A stretch of DNA of 27,594 bases from UBA1227 sp964539045 (GCA_964539045.1 CAZIHW010000142.1:1-27594), one strand, 5' to 3'. Shown: positions 15,369 to 24,043, numbered from the stretch's first letter. The notes: generated by a model not told the origin, from the letters alone. Made by a program: numbers and translations.

Positions 15369-16550
15369 TTGAAAAGAACGCTTGAAGCAATACGACTTAT
15401 CAAAGGTTATGTTACCTTTACGGCAACGGGTGGATTTCCGGACAGATTTCTGAACTCATGCAGGGATAACGGTGTCACTTTATATAATTTGAGCAGAACA
15501 AACGGAGTTATATATGCAGATGTCAATATAGCTGATTACAGGAAAATGCCGCGAATTCGAAGAAACTCAGACATGAAGGTCAGGATATATAAAAAGCGGG
15601 GCTTACCTTTTGCTATCCATCGTAGAAAAAACCGTGTCGGGTTACTCATAGGTTTTATCCTGTTCATAATTACCGTGATGGTGTTGTCACAGGGCATATG
15701 GAGTATAAGAGTTGACGGGAATGAAAATATAGATGAACACGATATAGTAAAGGCCTTTGAAGAAAACGGAGTTTCTGTCGGTGCATATATAAAGGGTATT
15801 GATATAAGCGCCGCGGAGAACAATGTGGCTACAAAGCTACCCTCTGTCAATTGGCTGTCATTGAATATATCAGGGGGACTTGCCGTAATAAATGTAAGGG
15901 AGGGCGTCGCCATACCGAACATAAAGAATGAGAATCCCCCCTGCAATGTTGTTGCGAAATGCGGAGGACAAATTACGACCTACGAGGTATATGAGGGTGT
16001 CGGAGAGCAGGAGGTTAATGCCGCCGTGGCAAAGGGCGATCTTCTGATATCCGGAATCAGAACCTATGCGGACGGCACAACTGTATTATGCCCGGCAGAC
16101 GGAAAGATAGAGGCAAAAACAAGTCAATCCTTTGAAGCTGTTGTAGATGATAAATTCGGACTGAAAAGGGTTGGGTCCATAAAGAAGATTTATGTAATAA
16201 ACTTTTTCGGCATGGATTTTCCGATTTATACATATAACATCTTTGATGATGTAAAGGGAAGAGTACTTGAAAATGAAAGCTATATGGAAATAAACGACGT
16301 GATAACTCCGGTAGGCATGACAGAGAGGAATATTTTGATTCTGGACAGCGAACCATATAAAAATACAGGGCGATACATGGGTATATGTCTTGACGAATAC
16401 TTAAAAAAGCAACGTCTCATAGTCGGTGAGAGTGAAATAATAAAAAGCGATACAAAGCTGCAAAAAAGTGACGAAATGATGAAACTGACCGGAAACTTTG
16501 ACTTGATAGAGGATATAAGCAAAAAACAGGAAATCTTGTATAGTGAATGA
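15369..16550 (+). CDS. yqfD: Sporulation protein YqfD
   Basis: About 393 aa from TTG 15369. This start is chosen because GGGTGA lies 5 nt upstream and the N-terminus then matches relatives (short lead, then KGYVTFTATGGFPDRFLNSC). ATG 15333 is in frame but has no ribosome site and would overlap the divergent promoter. The order is a cytoplasmic N-terminal domain (~1-90), one membrane helix (VGLLIGFILFIITVMVLSQG), then a large extracytoplasmic part with IWSIRVDGNENI, ALPSVNW-like KLPSVNWLSLNISG and DGKIEAKTSQ. YqfD is needed for sporulation in Bacillus and acts in the mother cell. 191 nt separate it from phoH. Confidence 0.9.
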   Translation: MKRTLEAIRLIKGYVTFTATGGFPDRFLNSCRDNGVTLYNLSRTNGVIYADVNIADYRKMPRIRRNSDMKVRIYKKRGLPFAIHRRKNRVGLLIGFILFIITVMVLSQGIWSIRVDGNENIDEHDIVKAFEENGVSVGAYIKGIDISAAENNVATKLPSVNWLSLNISGGLAVINVREGVAIPNIKNENPPCNVVAKCGGQITTYEVYEGVGEQEVNAAVAKGDLLISGIRTYADGTTVLCPADGKIEAKTSQSFEAVVDDKFGLKRVGSIKKIYVINFFGMDFPIYTYNIFDDVKGRVLENESYMEINDVITPVGMTERNILILDSEPYKNTGRYMGICLDEYLKKQRLIVGESEIIKSDTKLQKSDEMMKLTGNFDLIEDISKKQEILYSE

Positions 16551-16636
16551 CAGCCGGCACAAAATAGAGTATTTCCTTTAAATGGCATGGCATACACTAG
16601 ACAAGTTTTTTATGTGAATTTTAGCTAAAATGTATA

Positions 16637-16665
16637 TTAACTTTTTATTAAAATTAGATTATAAT
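16637..16665 (+). promoter_or_regulatory. Predicted sigma-A promoter for the phoH operon
   Basis: TTAACT (16637-16642), a 17-nt spacer and a perfect TATAAT (16660-16665), about 77 nt before phoH. The surrounding sequence is AT-rich. The spacer 16551-16741 shows no terminator after yqfD and no other clear feature. Confidence 0.6.
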
Positions 16666-16741
16666 GTTTAACGGACGACAAAAGTATTTAACGTGCAACA
16701 AAAAATTTGTGTAAAATTAATTATATGGAAGGTTCTTTTTA

Positions 16742-17743
16742 ATGCCGGAAAAATTGATTCACTTTGACAATTTCGATAACCTTACCGGTTTATTCGGAAG
16801 TATGGATGAAAACATTAAGATACTTGAAGACGAATACGGTGTTACTGTTATAGCCAGAGGGGATACCTTAAAGATTACCGGTGACGATGAAGCTGTTGCC
16901 AAGGCCTTATCGGCAGTTGACGGTCTGATATCGATTATGAACCGTGGGGAAGAGTTAAGCGAACAGAATGTTCGTTATGTTATAGAGATGCAAAAAGAGG
17001 GCAATGTATCTAAGATTGATAAATTGCTCAATGACTGTATTTGCATAACCTCAAGCGGCAAACCGATAAAGGCGAAAACGCTTGGACAGAAAAAGTACAT
17101 TGATGCCATAAATTCTAACACTGTTGTATTCGGAGTCGGGCCTGCCGGAACGGGAAAGACGTATCTGGCAGTTGCCATGGCAGTGAAAGCATTTAAGGCA
17201 AAAGAGATAAACAGAATTATTCTCACAAGACCCGCTGTGGAGGCCGGAGAAAGCCTGGGATTTTTACCCGGGGATTTACAGCAGAAGGTTGATCCCTATC
17301 TGAGACCTCTTTATGATGCTCTTTTTGAGATGTTTGGGGCTGAGGGTTTTGCGAGGCAGATGGAAAGAGGAACAATAGAGGTTGCTCCGCTCGCTTATAT
17401 GAGAGGAAGGACTCTGGACGAAAGCTTTATCATTCTCGATGAGGCACAAAATACTACTTCGGAGCAGATGAAGATGTTTCTCACTCGACTCGGTAATGGA
17501 TCTAAGGCTGTTGTGACCGGCGATATTACCCAAATAGATTTGCCGGGAGGAAAGAAATCGGGTCTTAAAGAGGTTACCAAAATTTTGAAGAACATTGATG
17601 GTATAACAACTGTACGCTTTGATGAGAAGGATGTGGTCAGACACCATTTAGTACAGGAAATAGTTAAAGCTTATGAACGTTATGCCGAGAAATCGGAGGG
17701 CAGGATTAATGGCAAACAAAATCAAAGTCGTAATAACAAATGA
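16742..17743 (+). CDS. phoH: PhoH family ATPase
   Basis: 333 aa. Walker A G133PAGTGKT140 and Walker B IILDEAQN with D233-E234 define the PhoH-type P-loop ATPase/RNA-helicase-like domain; RPAVEAGESLGFLPGDL and TGDITQIDLP are family signatures. The N-terminal ~100 residues form a KH-like region (GVTVIARGDTLKITGDDEAV). The role is RNA metabolism, probably linked with YbeY. A GGAAGG site precedes ATG 16742. Its end overlaps ybeY by 35 nt, so translation of the two is coupled. The order phoH-ybeY-era is standard in Firmicutes. Confidence 0.95.
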   Translation: MPEKLIHFDNFDNLTGLFGSMDENIKILEDEYGVTVIARGDTLKITGDDEAVAKALSAVDGLISIMNRGEELSEQNVRYVIEMQKEGNVSKIDKLLNDCICITSSGKPIKAKTLGQKKYIDAINSNTVVFGVGPAGTGKTYLAVAMAVKAFKAKEINRIILTRPAVEAGESLGFLPGDLQQKVDPYLRPLYDALFEMFGAEGFARQMERGTIEVAPLAYMRGRTLDESFIILDEAQNTTSEQMKMFLTRLGNGSKAVVTGDITQIDLPGGKKSGLKEVTKILKNIDGITTVRFDEKDVVRHHLVQEIVKAYERYAEKSEGRINGKQNQSRNNK

Positions 17744-18212
17744 CCAAAAAGAGATTAAAATTCCAAAGGGCCTGCGTATGCTTATCCGTCGCTGTTGCAC
17801 AGCTGTTTTAATTATGGAAAACTTCAGCGGGGATGCTGAAGTGTCTGTAAAGCTGGTTAATAACGAACAGATTCACGAACTCAATAAAAAGTATAGGAAC
17901 ATTGATAAGGAAACCGATGTTCTGTCGTTTCCTCTCGGTGTTGACGGGGTGTACGACATAAATCTTGATACCGGAGAAGCACAGCTCGGGGATATAGTTA
18001 TCTCTATAGAAAAGGCTATTGAGCAGGCGGAACGCTACGGTCACACCTTGCAGCGTGAGGTTGGTTATCTTACCGTGCATTCTATGCTTCACCTTCTCGG
18101 ATATGATCACGAGAACGGAGGACTTGAACTCTTACATATGAGAGAAAAAGAAGAACAGGCTTTGTCTGAGTTAGGTCTCAAGAGAGACGGAAGTTATTAC
18201 ATGGGAGAATAA
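17709..18212 (+). CDS. ybeY: Endoribonuclease YbeY
   Basis: 167 aa from ATG 17709, with GGAGGG at 17695-17700; the frame extends upstream inside phoH but without a ribosome site. The zinc motif H124-x3-H128-x5-H134 (HSMLHLLGYDH) and NKKYRNIDKETDVLSFP are diagnostic. Required for 16S rRNA maturation and ribosome quality control in the bacteria where it has been tested. The start lies inside the phoH coding region and the stop is 3 nt before era. Confidence 0.96.
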   Translation: MANKIKVVITNDQKEIKIPKGLRMLIRRCCTAVLIMENFSGDAEVSVKLVNNEQIHELNKKYRNIDKETDVLSFPLGVDGVYDINLDTGEAQLGDIVISIEKAIEQAERYGHTLQREVGYLTVHSMLHLLGYDHENGGLELLHMREKEEQALSELGLKRDGSYYMGE

Positions 18213-18215
18213 GAA

Positions 18216-19115
18216 ATGCGAGAATCTACAACCGCATTTATAGCAATAGTAGGACGTCCCAATGTTGGGAAGTCCTCTTTGCTTAATAGGATGCTGGGGC
18301 AAAAGGTGGCTATTGTTTCGAATAAGCCACAGACTACAAGAACAAAAATAATAGGGGTACTCACGAAGGACGAATGCCAATTGGTATTTACCGATACCCC
18401 GGGTTACCATAGACCGAAAAATAAATTGGGCGAGAATATGGTGCGTGCGGTAAGTGACAGTATCGGCGGCGTGGATGCTTGCCTTTTTGTTGTTGAGCCT
18501 TACGGCGAACTCGGAGACAGCGAAAAGGAACTTATAGAAAAATTTAAGAAACAGGATATGCCTGTTATTCTCGCTATAAATAAAATTGATACAGTTGAAG
18601 ATAAGAAGGAGCTGGCACTCAGAATTTCAGAGCTTTCGAAGCTCTATGATTTTACGGCAGTTGTGCCGACTGCCGCCGTTAAAGGCGATGGTGTGGATGT
18701 TCTTCTGGAAGAGCTGAAATCTTTAGCCCAGCCTTCGGTACACTTTTTCCCTGATGATGCATTGACAGATCAGCCGGAGCGCGTTATAGCCGGAGAAATC
18801 ATACGTGAGAAAATGTTACGGCTCATGGATAAGGAAATACCGCATGGGGTTGCCGTCAGCATCGAAAAGATGAGACAACGCGAGGATTCCGATATAGTGG
18901 ATATAGAGGCTACTATATTTTGTGAGAAGGAAAGCCATAAGGGAATAATCATAGGCAAAAACGGTGCCATGCTTAAAAAGGTATCCACATATGCAAGGCA
19001 GGATATGGAAAGATTCTTTGATTGCCACATAAACCTCAGGTGTTGGGTAAAGGTTAAGGAGGGCTGGAGAGACAGAGAAGCCCTTATTCATAATTTCGGT
19101 TTAGACAACGAATAA
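18216..19115 (+). CDS. era: GTPase Era
   Basis: 299 aa, full length. GTPase motifs: G1 GRPNVGKSS, G2 TTRTKIIG, G3 DTPGYH, G4 NKID. The C-terminal KH domain that binds the 3' end of 16S rRNA is intact (IIGKNGAMLKKVSTYAR). Acts in 30S subunit maturation. Starts 3 nt after ybeY with GGGAG upstream. The cdd/dgkA genes that lie between ybeY and era in Bacillus are absent. A repeat-rich spacer follows. Confidence 0.97.
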   Translation: MRESTTAFIAIVGRPNVGKSSLLNRMLGQKVAIVSNKPQTTRTKIIGVLTKDECQLVFTDTPGYHRPKNKLGENMVRAVSDSIGGVDACLFVVEPYGELGDSEKELIEKFKKQDMPVILAINKIDTVEDKKELALRISELSKLYDFTAVVPTAAVKGDGVDVLLEELKSLAQPSVHFFPDDALTDQPERVIAGEIIREKMLRLMDKEIPHGVAVSIEKMRQREDSDIVDIEATIFCEKESHKGIIIGKNGAMLKKVSTYARQDMERFFDCHINLRCWVKVKEGWRDREALIHNFGLDNE

Positions 19116-19119
19116 TAGA

Positions 19120-19200
19120 GAAGTTTATAAAGAGTTTTAAAGGAAGTTTTATAAAGAGATTTATAGAGAGGCTTATAAAGAGGTTTTACAGAGAGGTTTA
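19120..19200 (+). repeat. Degenerate 12-bp repeats carrying Shine-Dalgarno-like cores
   Basis: About seven units of approximate form GAGGTTTATAAA (e.g. GAAGTTTATAAA, GAGATTTATAGA, GAGGCTTATAAA) fill the era-DUF362 spacer. The last unit supplies AGAGAGG, the ribosome site for ATG 19204. Several earlier units carry the same AGAGG-type core with no start codon behind them. Confidence 0.75.
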
Positions 19201-19203
19201 ATT

Positions 19204-20064
19204 ATGAGCGGAAAAGTATATTTTACAAGGGAAATAACCCCGGGTAAAGTGATAGACCTTTACAGGGCTGTAGGAAGAGAGCTTACAGGCAATATAGCTA
19301 TAAAAATCCATTCCGGTGAAGAAGGTAATCAAAATTATCTGAAACCTGAATTTTGGGCTCCGATCATCGAGCAGGTGGGAGGCACTGTTGTTGAGTGCAA
19401 TACCTCTTATGACGGAGAGCGGGACAGGACAGACAAGCATAAGAAGTTGCTTGAAAATCACGGCTGGACAAGATTTAAACTTGATCTCATGGATGAGGAA
19501 GGACCGGATCTTGAACTTCCTATACCTCAAGGCTTGCGTATAAATAAAAACTTTGTAGGTAAGAATTTGAAAAAATACGATTCTTTGTTGGTGCTTTCAC
19601 ACTTTAAAGGACATCCTATGGGAGGTTTTGGAGGAGCTTTGAAGCAGCTTTCAATAGGAATTGCCTCAAGCGCCGGAAAAGCATATATCCACGGTGTCGG
19701 AGAACCGGAAAAGATCTGGACATCAGACCATGACTCATTTCTTGAGTCTATGGCTGACGCAGCTTCTTCAGTAGTAAACTTTTTTGAGGGAAGAGCCGTA
19801 TATATCAATGTCATGAAGAACATGTCGGTGGACTGTGACTGCTGTGCTATAGCGGAGGATCCCTGCATGAAAGATATAGGTATGCTTGCAAGTCTTGATC
19901 CGGTAGCTATAGATAAAGCTTGTCTTGATCTTGTCTATGCTGCGGATGATCCGGGCAGAGAGCACCTCATTGAGAGAATAGAGTCCAGAAATGGTGCCCA
20001 CACCGTTGATGCCGCTGCCGATCTCGGCATCGGAACAAAGGACTATGAGCTGATAGAGATATAA
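19204..20064 (+). CDS. DUF362 domain protein
   Basis: 286 aa. Family signatures: SHFKGHPMGGFGGALKQLSI, SSAGKAYIHG, and DCDCCAIAEDPCMKDIGMLA followed by DPVAIDKACLDLV. The Cys cluster (C-x-C-C and C of DPCM) could hold a metal or Fe-S centre. Unlike longer DUF362 proteins, there is no separate ferredoxin CxxCxxCxxxC repeat. DUF362 proteins are poorly characterised. It sits between era and recO, where most relatives have no gene. Start ATG 19204 with AGAGAGG from the preceding repeat. Function unknown; the family call is firm. Confidence 0.85.
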   Translation: MSGKVYFTREITPGKVIDLYRAVGRELTGNIAIKIHSGEEGNQNYLKPEFWAPIIEQVGGTVVECNTSYDGERDRTDKHKKLLENHGWTRFKLDLMDEEGPDLELPIPQGLRINKNFVGKNLKKYDSLLVLSHFKGHPMGGFGGALKQLSIGIASSAGKAYIHGVGEPEKIWTSDHDSFLESMADAASSVVNFFEGRAVYINVMKNMSVDCDCCAIAEDPCMKDIGMLASLDPVAIDKACLDLVYAADDPGREHLIERIESRNGAHTVDAAADLGIGTKDYELIEI

Positions 20065-20144
20065 ACAAAGATGCAAATATAGACATAAGCAGACATATAC
20101 AGGGACATAGTATGAGATAAAATCAACTGTGAAGGAGGACTTGT

Positions 20145-20951
20145 GTGCATATAGAAACAGACGGACTTGTCATAAAAGAACAAAATGTAGGCGAGTCCGA
20201 TCGCCTTATAACCGTCCTCACTTCAAAGTATGGGCTTGTGCGTGCTTTTGTGAACGGAGCAAAAACAATAAAGAACAAGAATCTGGCGGGAACTCAGCTT
20301 CTCGCCTATTCGGATTTTGTGTTCTATCAGGGCAGGGAAGCTTTCTCGGTTAACAGCGCATCGGAAAGGGAAGTATTTTTTGAATTGCGATCCGATATAG
20401 ATAATCTGAGCATAGCACTCTATCTTGCGGAACTTTACGGGGAACTCACACCGGAGGGAAGCGAATGCGATGAACTTCTCAGACTTTTGCTGAACTCAAT
20501 TTATCTTCTCTCAAAGAAAAAGTGTGATCCTTTGATTGTGAAGTCGGTGGCGGAGCTTCGCGGACTCGGTCTTTACGGCTATCAGCCGGATCTTGTAGCT
20601 TGTAAGGAATGCGGGTCATTTGAGTCCGATGTATTTTATTTCAGCATAAAAAACGGAGATTTACATTGCAAAAACTGCGTTGTCGGGGACGACTCATGCG
20701 ATGCAACCCCGGGCAGCAGCAAAGAATTTGCCCATATGGGTCTTGACGTGTCTCAGATCCCGATAAGCTACAGCACGGTTACGGCAATGCGACACATCAT
20801 ATATAGTGAATCAAAGAAAGTTTTTGATTTTAATTTGTTACCGACATCTTTATCAGAACTTTCCGGTGTTACGGAGAGATTTGTTTTGGAAAAGACCGGA
20901 CGTACGTATAAGACTCTGGACTTTTACAAGAGTCTTAAGAATCTTGTTTAG
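20145..20951 (+). CDS. recO: DNA repair protein RecO
   Basis: 268 aa from GTG 20145, with a perfect AGGAGG 6 nt upstream. The N-terminal OB fold (ETDGLVIKEQNVGESDRLIT, then LVRAFVNGAKTIKNK) is typical. The zinc finger is C153-x2-C156 ... C175-x2-C178. RecO loads RecA with RecR in recombinational repair. The gene is 8 nt before mutS2. The 80-nt spacer upstream is AT-rich with a faint ACATA-type periodicity and no clear promoter. Confidence 0.95.
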   Translation: MHIETDGLVIKEQNVGESDRLITVLTSKYGLVRAFVNGAKTIKNKNLAGTQLLAYSDFVFYQGREAFSVNSASEREVFFELRSDIDNLSIALYLAELYGELTPEGSECDELLRLLLNSIYLLSKKKCDPLIVKSVAELRGLGLYGYQPDLVACKECGSFESDVFYFSIKNGDLHCKNCVVGDDSCDATPGSSKEFAHMGLDVSQIPISYSTVTAMRHIIYSESKKVFDFNLLPTSLSELSGVTERFVLEKTGRTYKTLDFYKSLKNLV

Positions 20952-20959
20952 GAGCAAAT

Positions 20960-23347
20960 ATGAACAAACATCTTTTGGCTGTAGATTTTGACAAAATTGT
21001 GCAGCGACTTTCCGGCATGACCTCTTGCGAGGATGCCGCTGAGATGGCTCTGAATATGGAGCCATGTACAGAGCTTTCCGAGGCGGAGCATCTTCTCGAT
21101 TTAACTGTTGATGCGCACATGCTGGTTGCAAAATTCGGAGGTCCGTCCTTCGGCGGATTAAAAAATGTTAATAATTTGCTTTATGTTGCATCGAGCGGAG
21201 GAACCCTTTCCATGCGGGACCTTCTCTCGGTCGCTTCAACTTTGCGTGCCATAAGAGCCCTTGATGAGTGGTACTCACAGTGTGAGGGTATAGATACTAC
21301 ATTGAGCGGGTACTTTAACAGTCTGGCGCCCGATAAGTATTTGGAAGACAGGATTTTTACAAGCATAATTTCCGAAGATGAGATGGCCGATAATGCCTCC
21401 CGAGATCTGGCAGATATAAGGAGAGACTTAAGGCGACAAGAGGCAAAGATCAGAGAACAGCTTGATCATATCGTACATTCTTCCCACTATCAGACTGCAT
21501 TGCAAGACGCCATAATTACGATAAGAAACGGTCGATATGTTGTTCCTGTAAAGAGAGAGCATAAAAATACCGTGGCAGGACTTGTGCAGGACACATCGGA
21601 CAGCGGTGCTACGGTATTTATAGAGCCTATGTCTGTTGTAGAGGCAAACAATAAGATAAAGGAACTCCTCGGTAAAGAGAGGGAAGAGATAGAAAAAATT
21701 CTGGGTGAGCTGTCAGGAGAGGCAGGACTTATATACGAGGCCACAAAGATTTCTTATGAGTCGGCTGTATTTCTGAATTTGGTTTTTGCAAAGGCAAACC
21801 TGGCATATGCTATGAAAGCCTCAAAACCTATTTTAAATGACAAAGGCATAATAGACCTTCACTCAGCCCGTCATCCTCTGATAGACCCTGCCAAGGTCGT
21901 GAAGACAGACATAAGAATAGGAGAGGATTTTGATACACTGGTTATAACCGGACCTAATACCGGCGGTAAGACAGTATCTATAAAAACCTTAGGGCTTTTG
22001 TCGGCAATGGCTGCATGCGGCCTTATGTTGCCATGTGCAGACAATAGTGTTATGGCTGTATTTGAGAACATATTCTCCGATATAGGTGATGAGCAGAGCA
22101 TAGAACAATCGCTGTCAACATTTTCATCCCATATGACTAACATAGTAGATATCATTTCAAAAGCCGGTCCGAAGTCCCTTGTCCTGATAGATGAGCTCGG
22201 TGCCGGAACGGATCCCGTTGAGGGAGCCGCTTTAGCTATGGCTATCCTGGAACGACTTCATAAGCAGGGCGCCGTTATTGCGGCTACTACGCATTATGCC
22301 GAACTCAAAGCCTATGCATTGCAGACCGACAGGGTTGAAAATGCTTGCTGTGAGTTTGATGTGAACACTTTGTCTCCGACTTACAGATTGCTTATCGGTG
22401 TACCCGGACGTTCAAATGCGTTCGCTATATCCGAGAGGCTCGGAGTGCCTGTTGATGTGGTTGACCGGGCAAGGGATTTGGTGTCTGCGGAGAATACAAA
22501 GTTTGAAGATGTCGTTGAGCGTCTTGAAGAGAGCAGAGCTTTAATGGAAACAGAGCATAAGAAGGCGCAGCAGCTGTCCATGGAAGCAAATACCGAAATG
22601 GAAGAGGCTAAGGCATTAAAAGAAAGTATAGAGAAGCTTAAGAATGATGAAATAGAAAAAGCTCGTTCCGAGGCTATGAAGATAGTGGAACGGGCAAAGA
22701 GGGAAGCTGCGTATTTCCTTGACGATCTGGAACAGCTGAAGAAAGAGCAAAAGAAGTCGAAGGATTTATCTAAGCTTTCAGCCGATGCAAAGGGTGTTAT
22801 CAAACGCCATGAGGGTGAGCTTGACGACATAACAAATCCTATCATTGCTTTGGCACGGGATGATAACTATGTATTGCCGCGAGAATTGAGAATAGGCGAT
22901 ACTGTTGTTATAGCGGACCTTGGTACAACAGCTACGGTCTCAGCCTTGCCTGACAAAAAGGGAATGGTTGAGGTTACCAGCGGTATAATGAAGAGCAGGG
23001 TGGAGCTTTCGAATCTCAGACTTGTGGAGGGTAAGGCAGCCAAAAAAGTATCCAACGGAAAGAGAAGCGTAGGAAAGTCCTTTGAATCAAAGTCAACCAT
23101 GAAGGTGGAGACTTCCGTTGACTTGAGGGGAATGGCATCCGACGAGGCAATCCATGCCCTGGACAGCTTTATAGATCTTCAGGTAAGATGCGGTATAGGA
23201 GAATTCACCGTTATACACGGAAAGGGAACCGGAACACTGAGAAAAGCCGTAAAGCAATATTTGTCAAAGCATCCTCAGGTTAAGGAGCACAGACTGGGCA
23301 CTTTCGGGGAAGGCGAAGACGGCGTAACTATTGTTAAGTTGAAATAA
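20960..23347 (+). CDS. mutS2: MutS2 with Smr nuclease domain
   Basis: 795 aa, full length. There is no mismatch-recognition domain I. The core/clamp region is followed by the ATPase with Walker A GPNTGGKT (331-338) and Walker B LVLIDELGAGTDP. A long Glu/Lys coiled coil (~510-640) leads to the C-terminal Smr domain with V720DLRG and H753GKGTG, the residues linked to nuclease activity. In several bacteria MutS2 suppresses recombination or rescues collided ribosomes; both roles are reported for the family. Starts 8 nt after recO with GGAG. The last gene of the housekeeping block. Confidence 0.96.
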   Translation: MNKHLLAVDFDKIVQRLSGMTSCEDAAEMALNMEPCTELSEAEHLLDLTVDAHMLVAKFGGPSFGGLKNVNNLLYVASSGGTLSMRDLLSVASTLRAIRALDEWYSQCEGIDTTLSGYFNSLAPDKYLEDRIFTSIISEDEMADNASRDLADIRRDLRRQEAKIREQLDHIVHSSHYQTALQDAIITIRNGRYVVPVKREHKNTVAGLVQDTSDSGATVFIEPMSVVEANNKIKELLGKEREEIEKILGELSGEAGLIYEATKISYESAVFLNLVFAKANLAYAMKASKPILNDKGIIDLHSARHPLIDPAKVVKTDIRIGEDFDTLVITGPNTGGKTVSIKTLGLLSAMAACGLMLPCADNSVMAVFENIFSDIGDEQSIEQSLSTFSSHMTNIVDIISKAGPKSLVLIDELGAGTDPVEGAALAMAILERLHKQGAVIAATTHYAELKAYALQTDRVENACCEFDVNTLSPTYRLLIGVPGRSNAFAISERLGVPVDVVDRARDLVSAENTKFEDVVERLEESRALMETEHKKAQQLSMEANTEMEEAKALKESIEKLKNDEIEKARSEAMKIVERAKREAAYFLDDLEQLKKEQKKSKDLSKLSADAKGVIKRHEGELDDITNPIIALARDDNYVLPRELRIGDTVVIADLGTTATVSALPDKKGMVEVTSGIMKSRVELSNLRLVEGKAAKKVSNGKRSVGKSFESKSTMKVETSVDLRGMASDEAIHALDSFIDLQVRCGIGEFTVIHGKGTGTLRKAVKQYLSKHPQVKEHRLGTFGEGEDGVTIVKLK

Positions 23348-23394
23348 TATGTTTTGCATAATATAAAAAATGTAGAATATAATAATAAAAAGAC

Positions 23395-23443
23395 TTGACG
23401 TACAGTTTCCTGTACTTTATAATTTAAGTACAGGAAACTGTAC
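23395..23443 (+). promoter_or_regulatory. Toxin-antitoxin promoter with twin palindromic operators
   Basis: TTGACG (23395-23400), a 17-nt spacer and TATAAT (23418-23423) form a near-ideal sigma-A promoter. Two 16-bp elements, GTACAGTTTCCTGTAC (23400-23415) and its exact reverse complement (23428-23443), flank the -10 box at 12 nt separation. Each has GTACAG/CTGTAC dyad ends. The arrangement predicts autorepression by the antitoxin-toxin complex, as in other yefM-yoeB loci. Confidence 0.85.
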
Positions 23444-23462
23444 TTTTATGGGGGCGAACAAA

Positions 23463-23729
23463 ATGTTAGCAGTTAATTATACAAACCTTAGAGATAATAT
23501 GAAATTGTACATGGATAAGGTTACAGAAGATTATGAAATTATGATTGTAACCAGAAAAAATAACAAAAATGTAGTTATGATTTCGGAGGAGGCCTATAAC
23601 AACTTGATGGAAAATATTTATGTTATGGGCAACAAGTCAAACTACGATTGGTTGATGCAGTCCAAGGCTCAATTAGAGGGAGGTAAGGCATCCGAACATA
23701 GTTTAATAGAGGAGCCTGCCGATGAATAA
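23463..23729 (+). CDS. yefM: YefM/Phd-family antitoxin
   Basis: 88 aa from ATG 23463 (MLAVNYTNLRDNMK, the usual YefM N-terminus); ATG 23448 would add five residues and lies on its ribosome site GGGGGCG. The Phd/YefM N-terminal DNA-binding fold is evident (TRKNNKNVVMISEEAYNNL). The C-terminal tail (GGKASEHSLIEEPADE) is acidic and probably disordered, the part that masks the toxin. It overlaps the toxin gene by 8 nt, so translation is coupled, antitoxin first. Confidence 0.92.
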   Translation: MLAVNYTNLRDNMKLYMDKVTEDYEIMIVTRKNNKNVVMISEEAYNNLMENIYVMGNKSNYDWLMQSKAQLEGGKASEHSLIEEPADE

Positions 23730-23985
23730 GGTTTTTACAGACAACGCATGGGAAGACTATACTTATTGGGAAACAGAGGATCGAAAAACCCTGAAAAAAA
23801 TTAATCAACTTGTAGAGGATATTTGCCGAAACGGAAATGTTGGAATAGGTAAGCCGGAAGCTTTAAGCGGAAATCTTGCAGGTTATTGGAGCAGAAGAAT
23901 CAATGATAAAGATAGGTTGATTTACAAGATAGATGATAATAACGTATATATTCTCGCTTGCCGTTACCACTATGGTGAAAAATAA
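23722..23985 (+). CDS. yoeB: YoeB-family mRNA interferase toxin
   Basis: 87 aa RelE/YoeB-fold ribosome-dependent endoribonuclease. The residues known to be catalytic in E. coli YoeB are all present at the same numbers: E46, R65, H83 and Y84 (KPEALSGNLAGYWSRRI, ACRYHY). GAGGAG lies 8 nt before ATG 23722. It is intact and likely active when free of antitoxin. A terminator follows at once, so the pair is a closed two-gene unit. Confidence 0.95.
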   Translation: MNKVFTDNAWEDYTYWETEDRKTLKKINQLVEDICRNGNVGIGKPEALSGNLAGYWSRRINDKDRLIYKIDDNNVYILACRYHYGEK

Positions 23986-23988
23986 GAT

Positions 23989-24020
23989 AAAACCATCGCT
24001 GACCAGCGATGGTTTTAATA
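23989..24020 (+). terminator. Intrinsic terminator of the toxin-antitoxin operon
   Basis: A perfect 12-bp stem AAAACCATCGCT (23989-24000) with 24005-24016, loop GACC, and a T-rich end. It starts 3 nt after the toxin stop. Confidence 0.88.
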
Positions 24021-24043
24021 TTTTTTACTTAAAAATAAAAATC

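Noticed and set aside
16591..16598. CATACACT matching a sigma-E -10 box upstream of phoH
   Set aside because: No acceptable -35 (KMATATT) lies 13-16 nt upstream, and the downstream genes are vegetative housekeeping genes.
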